DNA from: Luzula sylvatica | Taxonomy: Eukaryota; Streptophyta; Magnoliopsida; Poales; Juncaceae | Length of the DNA: 64,000 bases | NCBI GenBank assembly: GCA_946800325.1 | Contig: OX326956.1 | Coordinates: forward strand, 43,795,552 to 43,859,551 | Direction of reading: 5' to 3' | In this document: positions 47,870-59,719 of the stretch, piece by piece | Layout of the letters: each line of letters starts with the position of its first letter | Position numbering within the stretch: the stretch's first letter is position 1 | Program-made: the position numbers and the translations under genes | Notes under the pieces: model-generated | Seen by the model: only the letters and a program-made list of their open reading frames with translations | Told to the model about the DNA's origin: nothing | Databases searched by the model: none

Positions 47870-48829
47870 TCATCTATCCAATCTATAATTTTTTTTACAA
47901 TTACTCAATTGCATTTGGATATTACCTTGTTTCTCCTTACTCCATTGTTTCAATCTTTTCCCTAATAATTCCAATTTGAAATAAAATTCCTCCATATTTA
48001 GAGATTTAGTAGCTAATAAATGTGATTTTATTATATTAATTGCATCCTCATTCTTTAACCAATAATTTTCAAATCTAAAACCTCCAAAGATAGGAAAATC
48101 AATTTTTGCTATATAAATTAAAGGTATATGATCAGAGCAAGTATTAGAACCTGGAATCATTTGTGAATTTGGAAATATCCTCATCCATTTTTCATTAATT
48201 ATAATTCTATCAATTCTTGCTTTTGCCACAGAATTAGCCCATGTAAACTGTCTACCACATAAAGGTAGGTCAATTAAGGAGTTTAAATTTAAAAAATCCC
48301 TGAAAAGTATAGTATTTCTCCAATCCCTATCCATTCCACTTATTTCATGAGATGCACAAACCAAATTAAAATCTCCCATAATTAGCCAAGGATCATTTAT
48401 AAGACTGGCCATACAATTTAGTTCTTCAATAAACTCACACTTAGCATTTTTTTCAATAGGTTCATAAACCCCTGTAACCCTAATCTTCAATCCATTCCAT
48501 TTAGTCTCAAGAATTATTGTTAAAAAATATTTATGATTTTCCTTCTTAATAAGTTTAAATAAATTAGGATTCCATACCATTATGATACCACCAGAAGCAC
48601 CTTGAGATGGCAGATATTCATAATCCTTCATAACATTCCCACAAAACTTCATAACCATATCATCATTAAAAAAATCCATTTTAGTTTCTTGAACACACAA
48701 CAAATCCAATTTTTCTGGCATAATGGTTTTTTTAACTAATATCTTCTTCTCATCATTATTTAAGCCTCTAACATTCCAACTCATGAATTTAATATTTTTA
48801 TAAGACATTATATATTCAAAAAACATCAT
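47870..48829 (-). pseudogene. LINE ORF2: apurinic-type endonuclease domain
   Basis: An open segment with the exonuclease-endonuclease-phosphatase fold: MSWNVRGLNNDEKK, LLCVQETKMDFF, WIMGDFN-like WLIMGDFNLVCASHEISG, RQFTWANSVAKARIDRIIIN and a final SDHIPLIYIAK. This domain nicks target DNA for insertion. It ends before the RT part, so the ORF is split. ATG at 48827-48829 lies 19 bases after the end of ORF1. Confidence 0.88.
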
Positions 48830-48847
48830 TTTTATTAATTCCAACAA

Positions 48848-50373
48848 TTAATTAATACTTCCTTGATCATCCTTTAAAAGGGTATTAATAGTATCCATTC
48901 TTTCTTCATTTATATCAATGCCTACAGCAGCAAGAATATCAATAACATCTTCTTTACTATTAATATTTTCTTTCTCCTTAACTTCTAAGTTTTTAACTTT
49001 CTTAACTCTTCCTCCTTTAATTTTCCTTTTAGGCTGCTGAATTTCTTTGTATTTTAGCATTTGTGCTTTCTCAATAGGAGAATAATAGAATTCAGTTTGT
49101 TTCCCTTTTAATCTAGAACTTCTTCTTTTTTCCTCTAAACCAGTGTTATTAATTAGGTTTTGCTGCTTAGTATTTGCAGATATTCCTTTCCCAGAAATGG
49201 ATACTACAGTAGATTCAACTGGAGATGATGGCACCACCACTGGAGAAGAATCATCCTTATGTGATACAGGCACCGGAGATGAAAATTCTTTAGAAAAAAC
49301 AACTTGAGAGGAATTTTTAAGAGAAATATCCACAGGTAGATCTTCTGGAGATAAAGCAGCCAGAGGAGAAACATCAACAGGAAGATCACCTGGAAAAGAT
49401 ACATCAACATGAAGATCAACTGAAGAAGAAACATCAACATGAAGTCCAACTGGAGAGGAAACATCAACAGAAAAATTAACTGGAGAGGAGACATCAACAG
49501 AAAAATCAACTGGAGAGGGAACATCAACATGTAGCTCAACAGGAGATGAAGTAACTGAAGGAAGTGCATCAACAAGTAAGTTCCCTGGAGATGAAGCAAA
49601 TGGAGAAGAGACATCAACAGGGACAGGATTCACCGAAGACACCTCTGGAAAAAGAATGTATGATTTAGGGCTAATTTCTAAATTATTATTCTTCTCTATA
49701 ATAGATTCATTTAAAAAATCATAATTATAGGGCACCACTGCAAGACTTCTTGAGCTTTCTCCCACTTCAAAATTCCCTTTAGTAATACCTTTACCAGATA
49801 TATCCTTTAGTTTCATATTATTTGATTTTATAGCCAAACCTTTCTTTGAAAAAGTAATATATAATGAAGAATCCTCTTTACCAAGATTTTCCTTCAACTT
49901 ATCACTATTTTTTTTTGCATATTATCACATCCTTGATTGATTTCCTTAAGATAAATCATAAATCTTTTATTAACCAAATCCATTCCTTCCTTGTTAATAG
50001 AGATTATCTCCTTTCCCTCGGTACTCTTTATAATTCTCTTATCCAACTTAACTCTCCATTCTTGCCTAACTTTTTGCTTTTTAACCTTCCAAACTTTAAC
50101 AATTTTTACATTTTGATTCTTAACACTATTTCTTTGCACTTTTTTTGAAGCCTTGGAAATTAATCCTGATTCCTTTGCTTGATTATTTCCTTTAACAAGG
50201 TCCTTTAAAACCATCACCTTCACCACTGTACTAATTCTCCCATCTATAATCTCAATTAAATCTGGAAATATAGTATATTCATGAGTCAGAATTTGTATAC
50301 TAATTTCAGGTATTTGCTTTTCTTCCACATAAAACCCCCCGATATGCTTAAGTACTCCAAAGCCAGCAACCAT
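48848..50373 (-). pseudogene. LINE ORF1, frameshifted, with peptide repeats
   Basis: ORF1-type protein. The first part (ATG at 50371-50373, MVAGFGVLKHIGGFYVEEKQ) is Lys-rich and likely nucleic-acid binding. It stops at 49894-49896, just after a nine-A run at 49908-49916 (T run on plus). A second frame opens across the same point and continues to 48848, with Ser/Pro-rich and Lys-rich parts (GGRVKKVKNLEVKEKENI). One base missing from the A run would explain the split. The region 49340-49620 is a 30-bp tandem repeat. No zinc knuckle was recognised, so function is inferred from position only. Confidence 0.75.
49340..49620 (-). repeat. 30-bp minisatellite in LINE ORF1
   Basis: About eight or nine degenerate units of 30 bases, with AACTGGAGAGGAxACATCAAC as core on the plus strand. 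In the protein they give ten-residue units of the type SPVDFSVDVS, SPVNFSVDVS, SPVGLHVDVS. Unit length is a multiple of three, so copy number can change without frame loss. Confidence 0.85.
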
Positions 50374-51510
50374 CAAAGAAAGATCAAAATAGTATTAATA
50401 GTATTATAATCATAATTACGAAGATGTTACAATTCAAGTATACCATGAAATGAAACAACTCAAATGTCCAAACAATAAAGTGATTTTGTAACGTAGATAA
50501 TTAATACTGACATGTTGGAATTCATATTAGATTATCCAGCTAAGTAAAATTTTAATTAATTATAAATACATAATTTTGAGTTTTATATTTGTTCCAACAA
50601 ACAACACATTGTACCGAGGCAAGATCGTCAGTAAAGACAGAAAAAACAATTGTTAAAAGTATATAATCGACAGTTAACCGTCAAAAAAAATTGCCCACAA
50701 AATTTTTGTTCGGCAGATGCCTTGCGGATTTGCATCGGATTACTTGATTTTAGACATATATTTACAATCGTAAATGCAATATTATTTTTCAGAATTTATA
50801 ATTGTATTAATAAAATAATTATGCACAACACCACCGAGACCGAAAGTGAAAGGCCTCTAAAAGTTTTTTTGCACATCTATTAAATATGTAATGTAGCCCA
50901 ATAATAAATGAATTCTGGCCCAGGAAATAATTATTATATTCTAATTTTATTTATTATCGTGATATTTAATTTAAAAATATTATTAATTTATTATTTAAAA
51001 AATTAATTTTTTTAATATAATATTAATATATTAAAATAATTATTATATAACGGTTTTCGTATCACCATATCCATATCACCGGATACGATACGATACTGTA
51101 TTATCAACAAAAGTCAATTTCATAAAAAGATCTGAAATTTATTATAATAGACACCAAATATTCTAACATATACTATGTAATTTGTTAAAATGAATTTGCA
51201 CAGACTTCAAGTTTTGTATACATGAGCCGGCCCCGTCATCACCAGAAACCAAAAGCTCTCCACGAATGAATCAACATGGACTGTTGAATGCCTCTACGTT
51301 TCCAGAAGTTTTCCAGTTGTCCTTGTTTGTAAAATCCACGGCCAATGAATTGAATCGATGGAGGGAAGAAAGAGGCGGTCATGCGACTATTGTAAAATGA
51401 CATTTATACAGGTGTACACAGTGCACACTGCATAGAGAATGAGTGATGGAGATGGCAATAAACACTACACAAATCTTGAGAATATAAAGAGAGGGTTCCG
51501 GGGCTTGCCC

Positions 51511-52529
51511 AAAGCCATTTGGGCACAAAGTTTGTCCAAACACCATACTCACCGTCACCGTCGGATTGATATCATGATCTGATTTTATTTGATGGACATA
51601 ACTCTCCATTAACAGCTTTTACAGCTTAACATATATTCTTTGTCGTCAATTTAGGAATGAAATCCCAATAATCTCGCCTCTCTCTCTCTCCTCCCTCTCT
51701 CTCTCTCTGTAGCTCTCTAATGAATTTTGGTTGTTTTGGAAAGAGACTTACTGACCCGAAATGGAAAGAACTATAAAGAAATTCTCTAATGGCAAATTGT
51801 TTCCTAATTTTTCTTCTGGCAAAATTACTTCTTCTCTTTCTCTTCAACTCGAGCAACATCTTCTCATAATATCATGTCATCGGTTAATCGTGATGCGTCA
51901 ATTTCTCATCTTGTTAACACATCTGACGAAGAACGGGAGTGCTATGAACCATCTCTACCTCCAAATGTAATTCGAGCTTTTGATCCTTGCATTCGTAAGC
52001 AAATAGAAATCCACTAGAACAAGTTTCCATTGATTTCAATAATCAAGGTGATAATTCTTTGTTTAAATCGGTACTTCTTTTAATTATGTTGCACGACAAA
52101 AAATTGCAAAAATTACAGTAAAAAACATGGGTTATTCTGAAATTTCCAATTATGCAGGGATTTGATTGCATTTTACGAAAAAGAGGGGTTATTTTGCAAA
52201 AATTTCAATTATTCGGGAATATTTTTGCAATTTAGGAATAATGAGGGGTTATTTTGCAAATTGTCCAATTATGAGGGATTTGATTGCAAATTTACTGAAC
52301 TCTTTTTTGAACTCTTTTTCCAGTACTGGATATGGCAGATATGGCAGATTCAGAAAAAGTTTTTGCCGATATGGCAGATTCTGCCGGATTAAAACCAAAA
52401 CAAACCTAAGATCTTTTGGCAAAACAAGCCGGGGGTCGAGAAACAAACCTATGATCTGCGCGGGGGGACAAGGCTTCCCCTCGCCTCATACTAAGATTCG
52501 CGCCTACTTCGATACTTACAAAAAGGATA
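51511..52529. other. Spacer, short open frames
   Basis: One small frame at 51874-52017 (+), 47 codons with ATG and TAG, reads MSSVNRDASISHLVNTSDEE and YEPSLPPNVIRAFDPCIRKQ; codon use looks coding but the family is not recognised. About 52180-52285 has a short repeat GAGGGGTTATTTTGCAAA. At 52322-52385 ATATGGCAGAT words repeat. No supported gene. Confidence 0.4.
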
Positions 52530-53165
52530 TTATGAGGAGTAAAAAGAAGCAAGTTACTTTGCAGGGGTTGAAGAAATCTAAAGGGTAAGATGTTTTTGAT
52601 AATTTAAAAAAAAATGTTTTTTTTGTGAAGAATTCGTGTAATTTCTCCATATAGTAGGATTATATAGATTTTTTTCTAAAGATTTCCTTTGAAACGTGTT
52701 GTTTAGTGTACGTACACGCAGGTTTTTCTATGTTTTATGTTTATATATATTTTATTAGAGAATATGATAAAGATATATTTTTGAAGTAGAAAATGTTAAA
52801 TTTATAAAAAACAATGAACTGTATCAAATTTGCACCTAACTGTTTTATTCATTTAATAATTGTAATTGCCATGCACATCTTTCTGAATCTTTTCTAATCC
52901 TTCCGTTGATATTTTAATTTTCCATCCAGTTCAATCATTTAAGCATTTTAATTGCCATGCATATCATTCTCCGACTTTCCTAATTATTTTTATTGATTTT
53001 GTAACTTTTTTATTTCAGATAATTAGTACAATTGACCAAAAAAGATATCAAATGTCTTCATGTTTGAATATATTATGCATGTTTTATTTCAATTTATATT
53101 GGATTCATATTTGATTTCGATAAGATAATGAATTCTCAGAACTTCATATGAGAATCTGTCAATGC
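52530..53165. repeat. Direct repeat W1 flanking TBL copy B
   Basis: About 630 bp matching 56340-56960 in the same orientation. Landmarks: GAGGAGTAAAAA, AAGAAATCTAAAGGGT.AGATG, GTACACGCAGGTTTTTCTATG, TGAATCTTTTCTAATCCTTC. The two copies bracket the segment with TBL copy B. The left end (ATGAGGAGTAAAAAGAAGC...) may be the end of a lost gene. Confidence 0.8.
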
Positions 53166-54238
53166 TATAAGATTTAGATAACAACATATTTCCGAGGCAA
53201 CGAAAGAAAAAAACAATTGTTAAAGTATATAATCGACGGTTAAGTGTCGAAAATTTTGCAGAAGATGCCTTGCGGATTTGAATCGGATTATTGGATTTTA
53301 GACATATATTTACAATTCTAAATGTAATATTATTTTTCAGAATTTATAATTATATAACAGAACAATTATAGCATCATCCAACTAAAAAATTCCAGGTAGC
53401 ACTCACATCTTGATTAGTCATGAATTAATTACTGAAATATTATTCAGCTATTAATGCATGAAAAATTGAAATTAAGGTGTGGAAGTTGTTTGGAGAGTTC
53501 TAGTTAGGTTGTGCGTGTATTTATTGCTGTGCAATATAAGCAAACAATGATTTTAAAATTCTACATAGATGAAAGATTACAAATTAAGATACCGATAAGG
53601 CGAAAACTAATCAATTATAATTTCTAAATAGATTGTAAATTAGGATACCGAACACTAACCGAAATACCAAAACTTCAAAAATAGACTAAAGTACCGAACA
53701 ATAAACAAACCGAAGACTAATCAATTATAACTAAAAAAATTAATATATTACAGAGGTGTACATAGTGGGTAGAGAACGGGTGACGGGTGACGGAGATGAA
53801 TTCCAATAGGCACTACAATACAAAGAGAGAGCTATAATTTGTCATCCCCTCTGTACAATTTCAGTTTGCTCATGTGACCGAAACGTCGAGCTCGATGTGG
53901 CAAACCAGCAATTCGTGAGCTCCAATGCGAGTTTCACTATCCATTTCTATTATCCCCTCTTCTCTCTTTTTCTTCTGTTTACTTCCTTTTTGTAAATCTT
54001 AAATCACAGGGAAGAAATGATACATATATAAAGAGATTTATGTTTACCTTACTTTTTATTTTCTCTGCAATTGTGTTAAAATGTTCCTATTTCGTCACGA
54101 AAAATAATTACACGAAAAACAAGACACTATCTTTTCCCCACTAATTTCAACAAAAGAATCTGCGTAATAGCGTACCATAAGCTAACAAAATTACAACACG
54201 ACAACAAATATCAACATACAACAACAATAATCTCCCAA
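53166..54238. other. Spacer with TBL-associated units
   Basis: 53180-53345 repeats the AGGCAA..ATGCCTTGCGGATTTGAATCGG unit also found at 50610, 60010 and 63715. 53757-54238 is the TBL 3'-flank unit. Between them are no genes. Confidence 0.6.
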
Positions 54239-55912
54239 CTAATTTCTCCAGGATCCCTTACCTGCCTTGAGTAGCGACGCGTAGAGCAATTCGTTCCACA
54301 AATCCGGTACACCAGGCAAACACCAATGGCTACAATCTTGAGACTTCTCGGCCGCGATTTGTTCCTCTATAGAATTGCATTTCTTTCTATAAATGGAAGG
54401 GTGTGCGTCTTTTCGGTAATCTGTGAGTCGGCTTATATTGAGGTATATAACTGGGGTTTTCATTTCTTTCAAAACTTGCTCTAAAGCTCTCATTTTAGTA
54501 GGGTAATGAGATATATAAGTTTCGTTGGACATTGGTTCGGTAACTTTGTGGCATTTTCCTCCCGAGTTCCATTGTCCGCCCCTATGTGCAAATTAATTTA
54601 ATCAAATCGAAGAATAAGGATTTTTTTTAAGTGAAAAAAAGGATATATATATATATATATACTCGAAATGGGCGACAGAATAGCCTCTAAATACAACTTG
54701 AGTTTTCGAGGGGTTAATGTTGTTATCCACCCATTTTGCCCAAGTTGTAAGTGCCTTTTGATAAGCGTTGAAGGCCTCTAGAAATGGATACACGTAATTC
54801 CCCTCTTGATAATAGTTTATCCTGTCATCGAATTCAATGTACGCATATTTAAATACTGTAACTAATGGGGAAAAAAAGTGCATGTACGTACCCTTTGGAG
54901 GTCTTCTCATGATTCCACCAATGTCCGGTGTTGAATATTATTATATCGGCTTTGTGGTACGATTTGGTCGTCTCATCCAACATATCGAGTCTAAGTTTTT
55001 GATGGAACTCCTTCACCAGAAAGGTAGATGTCACAAAATCCACATAACACTCGTAATCCTGCATTATTAAAATTTCATAATAAAAGCAACGGTTGTTTTA
55101 CTAAGTAAAAATGTATGATAGATACCTTGAATCTGAAAGAGTAATAACCACTTCTTTTAAAATTCTTCTTCCCTGCTGTCTCGAAAACTTTACTCTTGTC
55201 GCTAACGCCATGACGCAAAGTACAAACCAATGACTCCCACATATTTCTGTTTAACGAGTCACCCACAAAAACCAATCTTTTGCCTCTTAGCCTCTCTAGA
55301 AAATCTGTTGCATTTAACCTTTGTAAACCAGAGAAAATATTTTAGATGTGTACATGAAGATCAAATTAAATAATAAAATTATAAATATCGAATCATCGAT
55401 GTAAATTGAATAACCAACCTTGGAATTTTGCATTGATTTGGTTGCCACCTCCAATTCAAGAAAGCTTGGTCATGCCTCCCATTCTTGTAACAATTGAAAC
55501 CATCGCCTACATAAGGGCAAGAGCCAGGTGGATAGAGAGGATAACTCTCATCTCTCACCCATTTTCCATCAAATATATCGCATTTTTCTTGGGATAAACC
55601 AGCCTTATTCGTATCAGTGAAACTATGGCTAAAGTTCTGTGTATGATAATTCCTAAATTTTTGCTCAATTACACTATAATTCGAACTAATTGGCGAAGAA
55701 TCAGTTTCATTTCGACCATCAATCCTTTCAAGAAAGGTGTTATTTGAGGTATTTGCAGAGAGGGTATTAGTCAATTTGGGGGTGGTGATGGATTGATTGT
55801 CAAACGAAACAAGAAGGCAAATGAGTAAGAGAGATGCTAAAATTACACATACAGTGAAGCCAGACGCGAGACTTCGCTCCCCGAAAACAAACATCTTCTT
55901 ATTACACTCCAT
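54239..55912 (-). CDS. TBL/DUF231 O-acetyltransferase copy B
   Basis: Second tandem TBL gene. Exons 55419-55912, 55126-55318, 54892-55058, 54663-54821, 54239-54581 join to 1356 bases, 451 residues, with frame kept throughout. It has an N-terminal membrane helix as in A, GDS motif [15 protein letters not shown] (Ser near residue 186), and DxxH motif [12 protein letters not shown] (Asp 420, His 423). Substrate is unknown; family members acetylate xylan, mannan, pectin or xyloglucan in the Golgi. Compared with A, a block in the stem between HTQNF and SHSFTDTN is lost in frame, and exon 3 is 24 bases shorter. The stem is a linker, so activity may be kept. It reads as an intact gene. Confidence 0.93.
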
Positions 55913-57640
55913 TTCGAAGCAAAACAAGCATTCTTCCCTTGTGAAAGAAAGTTTGGAAGACAATGGAACATTTCTCTAGTTATAAAGAGGTATGAATTTT
56001 TTATACTCCCTATAGTATTAAGTTTAATTTTCATGCAATAATATTTCTTTAGACCAAAATATCTCTCATTTACGTAATATTTAATGATATCATTTTAACG
56101 ATACTTTATGATATTACATTAATATCTTTTATCCATTATTTATATGTATATTATAAATTTATTTATGTTGAATATGATTTTTTATTATTATGTCTTATTA
56201 TTATGTCTTATGATTGTATTTATGTTTTAGTTCTTATATATTTATATTAAATGTATAATATAATTTTTTATTTGTTATTTTGGTTTAAACAAAAAAAAAA
56301 GAATATTTATGCGGATACTTTGATACAGACAACAAATTTCTTATGAGGAGTAAAAAAACCAAGTCACTTTGCGGGGGTCAAAGAAATCTAAAGGGTGAGA
56401 TGTTTTTGATAATTTTGAAAAAAAATAATCCTTTTTTTGTTGTTGAAAAATTCGGGTAATTTCTCCATATAGTAGGATTATATAGATATTTTCTAAAGAT
56501 TTCCTTTCAAACTTGTTGTTTAGTGTACGAAGTACACGCAGGTTTTTCTATGTTTATGTTTATGTTTATATAAAGATATATTTTTGAAGTAGAAATGATA
56601 AATTTATAGAAAAATTGAACTGTATCAAATTTGCTCCTAACTGTTTTATTCATTTAATAATTGTAATTGCCTTGCACGTCTTTCTGAATCTTTTCTAATC
56701 CTTCAATTGGTATTTTAATTTTCCAACTACTTCAATCATTTAAGCATTTTAATTGTCATGCATATCATTTCGTGACTTTCCTAATTGTTTTTCTTGATTT
56801 TGTACTTTTTGTAACTTTTGAATATATTATGTATGTTTTATTTCAATTTATATTGGATTCATATTTGGTCTCGATTTATATCAGATTTGTTAGATCAAAA
56901 TCCAAACCCCAACAAGATAATAAGTTCTCACAAGTTCATATGAGAATCCATCAATGATCAACGTTATAACATAATAACAAAACAATGTTGAAACAAAATA
57001 TAGTGAAATGATAAAGAATAATCCGGAGATGTATATTCGGACCACGATAATCCGGAGATGTAACGATAAAATTGGGTGAACGCTAAAATAACATGTAATA
57101 AGATGTAACGATAAAATTGAAACAATTTATCCGGATCGCGTGAACGCTGTCTTTAGACATTATTTCGTCCGTTCGTGAAGATTGTTGGAAATGCTCCAAG
57201 ATAATCCGGAAATGTCGTTTTTTAGGGCACGTTAATAAGAATAACGGATGATAGACTTCTTCAACACCCAACTCAAAATAGTATACCGTTTATATAAAAT
57301 AATATATTGAGATATATGTAGGAAATTAAAGAGCATATAAAGTGTAGAGGCCTTCTACCAATGCCCTCCTCATTTCACCCACATTTTCATGATACAAATT
57401 TCAAAGCAATTAATTCTTAATTATCTCTCTCTCAATTAACGGTTAATTCATATTTATTAATAATTGAATATTTCTAACTAATCTTTAATCTATAACAATC
57501 TTAATTATGTATTAATTTTTTAATAATTATGAATTAATTGTTAATTAATTTTGCTAATGATAGATTAATTGAGAGATCATAAAAGTACGGGAAAAATAGG
57601 TGGGAAAGAGTATAATATTCCTAAAGTGTATATGTATGAA
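55913..57640. other. TBL copy B 5' flank, including repeat W2
   Basis: No gene seen. 56340-56960 is the direct repeat of 52530-53165. 56040-56290 is AT-rich with TTATTATGTCTTATTATTATG words. The promoter of copy B is expected near 55930-56050. Confidence 0.6.
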
Positions 57641-57749
57641 TCTATGATGTCTTGTGTCTCTCTCTCTCTACTCTCCAATCTATATCCTAGATATATTCTG
57701 ATGTATGTAAAATTACCTCTTATGTATGCTATGTGTCTATTTATATTTA

Positions 57750-59173
57750 GGGTAATTGTTCCATACCCCTGAAAGTCACCACAACCTTGATGATTGAATC
57801 ATCTCACGTCATGGGGGTGCATGGCATTGATAGGTAACTCCAACTTCCATTCAAATTTCCTCCTCAATTTTTGTACCATTGGTATTGTTGGTTAATTCAT
57901 TGTAAAATAATTATGAAATAGTAATTAATAAATATGATAAGTAATAATTATTTTGTAACATAATTTTCAGATAATTAACATGATTAAAAAATAATATTTT
58001 TCTAATACAACTAAAAAATATATGGTAACTTAATTAACAATATATCAGATAACAAATATTATTTACAAATTCAATGAAGATATATATTTGATAATTTAAT
58101 TAACAAACATAAATTCTCTTTTATAACATAATTAAATTTAAATTTTTGTAGAAATAAGCATGCATAAATTCCTTTTTATAACTCAATTAATCATATGTCA
58201 ATTAACCATTAACATTCATAATTATCGAAAAATAATCAATTAACCACTTATTCAATTAATTTCTTTAGATACCTAAATTAACAGTTCTAAATCCATTTAT
58301 TCAAAATTTACATAATTAGTAATTACAATTCCTAATTAACAGTTCATTCGATTAACAATTTATTCAATTAACCATTTATTCAATTAACAATTTATTCAAT
58401 TAACAACTTATTCAATTAACAGTTTAGTAATTACATTCATAATTACATAATTAGTAATTACAATTTATTCAATTAACAATTTATTCAAAATTAACCATTT
58501 ATTCAATCTAAATCCATTTATTCAATTAACCATTTATTTAAAATTAACAGTTCTTAATCATATGTCAATCTTAATTCATTTATTCAAATAATTAGTAATT
58601 ACAATTCCTAATTAACTCCCAATCCCGCTCGGTACCAGAATCCCTGCATTAATTTCTGTCGAATCCATCCTCCAATTCAATCTCCACAATCCATCCTCTT
58701 GGTTGAATCTTCGTGCCGGAATTCACCGTCAATCCAACGCCTCTTTGTCGAATCCAGCCTCCCTGTTTGCGGTACCAGCGATTGCGGTACCGATCCAACC
58801 CTTTAAACCCCCATCGCTTCTCAGTTAACCATCAATCTGGAAAATAAATAAATTTTAATTGTTAATTGACAACAAATTGCACGAATTAACTGGTCATACT
58901 AGTAATTACAGGTAATACCAACAATCTAAATACTGTAAATTGCTGTAAATGACGAATTAACTGGTAATGAACGAATTAACTCGTAATACCAGTAATTACA
59001 GGTAATACCAGAAAAATCAGTAACTAATTGCTGTAAATTGGGTTTTCAGTTCACCACTAATTGCAGTAATACGACTAATTACAGTAATTAAAACATAATG
59101 AATTAACTTACCTCCAGATCCAGATCGATCAGCTAGGGTTTTCGTCTCGTCAGGTAGGGTTTCGTCTTCAGTT

Positions 59174-59225
<52 letters not shown>

Positions 59226-59393
59226 AGATCGCTAGGGTTTGTGCTAAATCTAGGGTTTCGTCGCCATCTAGGATCTCGCTACGATTTGCCTAAATTCATC
59301 TTCAGCTATGGTCTCGTCAGCTAGGGTTTCGTCGTCAATCTAGGGTTTGTCGACTGAGAGAGAGAGAGAGAGAGAGAGAGATCCAGATCGCGC

Positions 59394-59459
<66 letters not shown>

Positions 59460-59461
59460 GC

Positions 59462-59534
<73 letters not shown>

Positions 59535-59719
59535 AGCGGCGGCTGCAAATGAAGACAGGAGAGAGAAAGTGGGTAGGTCAAGGATATTTATATAGTTCGG
59601 TCCATCAATTGATGGGCAATAGGGGGATATTTCGGGGAGCACTTGCATTAACGATCCTGCGTCATGCTGATTCAATCGGCATGACCAGGATGGATCTGGG
59701 GGGTTCAATATATGATCCC
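57750..59719. mobile_element. Mutator-like non-autonomous element, 1970 bp
   Basis: A 9-bp target duplication TTATATTTA at 57741-57749 and 59720-59728. Ends GGGTAATTGTTCCATACCCC and (inverted) GGGATCATATATTGAACCCC, imperfect terminal repeats with GGG ends. A 9-bp duplication and GGG ends fit Mutator-like elements. X1 shows the contiguous unoccupied sequence at about 44626-44660. The interior is AT-rich with many ATTAACCATTTATTCAATTAAC words, then TAGGGTTTCGTC words and long (GA)n runs. No transposase. Confidence 0.82.
59178..59531. repeat. Long (GA)n microsatellites
   Basis: GA runs at about 59178-59221, 59357-59383, 59396-59457 and 59465-59531, split by GATCCAGATCGC and ATCGCGCGAG. Frames over them are artefacts of the repeat. 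Confidence 0.95.

Larger units (their letters stand above)
44704..50389 (-). mobile_element. Full-length LINE, 5.7 kb, 16-bp target duplication
   Basis: A non-LTR retrotransposon inserted in minus orientation. The target duplication TAGTATTAATAGTATT is perfect at 44688-44703 and 50390-50405, and the unoccupied site with the same 16 bases is at 59778-59793 in block X2. The 3' end has a short A tail (T run at 44704-44710 on the plus strand). It has ORF1 (48848-50373), an endonuclease (from about 48829), an RT and a zf-RVT domain. ORF2 is interrupted, so the copy cannot move by itself despite its fresh borders. Confidence 0.95.
44534..51510. repeat. Duplicated spacer block X1 (split by LINE)
   Basis: 44534-44703 plus 50390-51510 is colinear with 57640-57749 plus 59720-61000 (block X2). 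Shared landmarks: ATGATGTCTTGTGTCTCTCTC, GGTAGCAT.ATGGCCTATAATG, CGAGGCAAGATCGTCAGTAAAG, GCAGATGCCTTGCGGATTTG and a GTATCCG-type stretch. The duplication includes no intact gene. One copy was later split by a LINE, the other by a Mutator-like element. Confidence 0.85.

Noticed and set aside
49204..49617. Leu/Met-rich 137-codon frame
   Set aside because: Second frame of the 30-bp minisatellite in LINE ORF1, not a membrane protein.
52162..52588. Two overlapping frames of 76 and 140 codons
   Set aside because: The first half is short-repeat DNA. The end (IRAYFDTYKKDIMRSKK) looks gene-like but is broken in the W2 copy; kept only as a remark.
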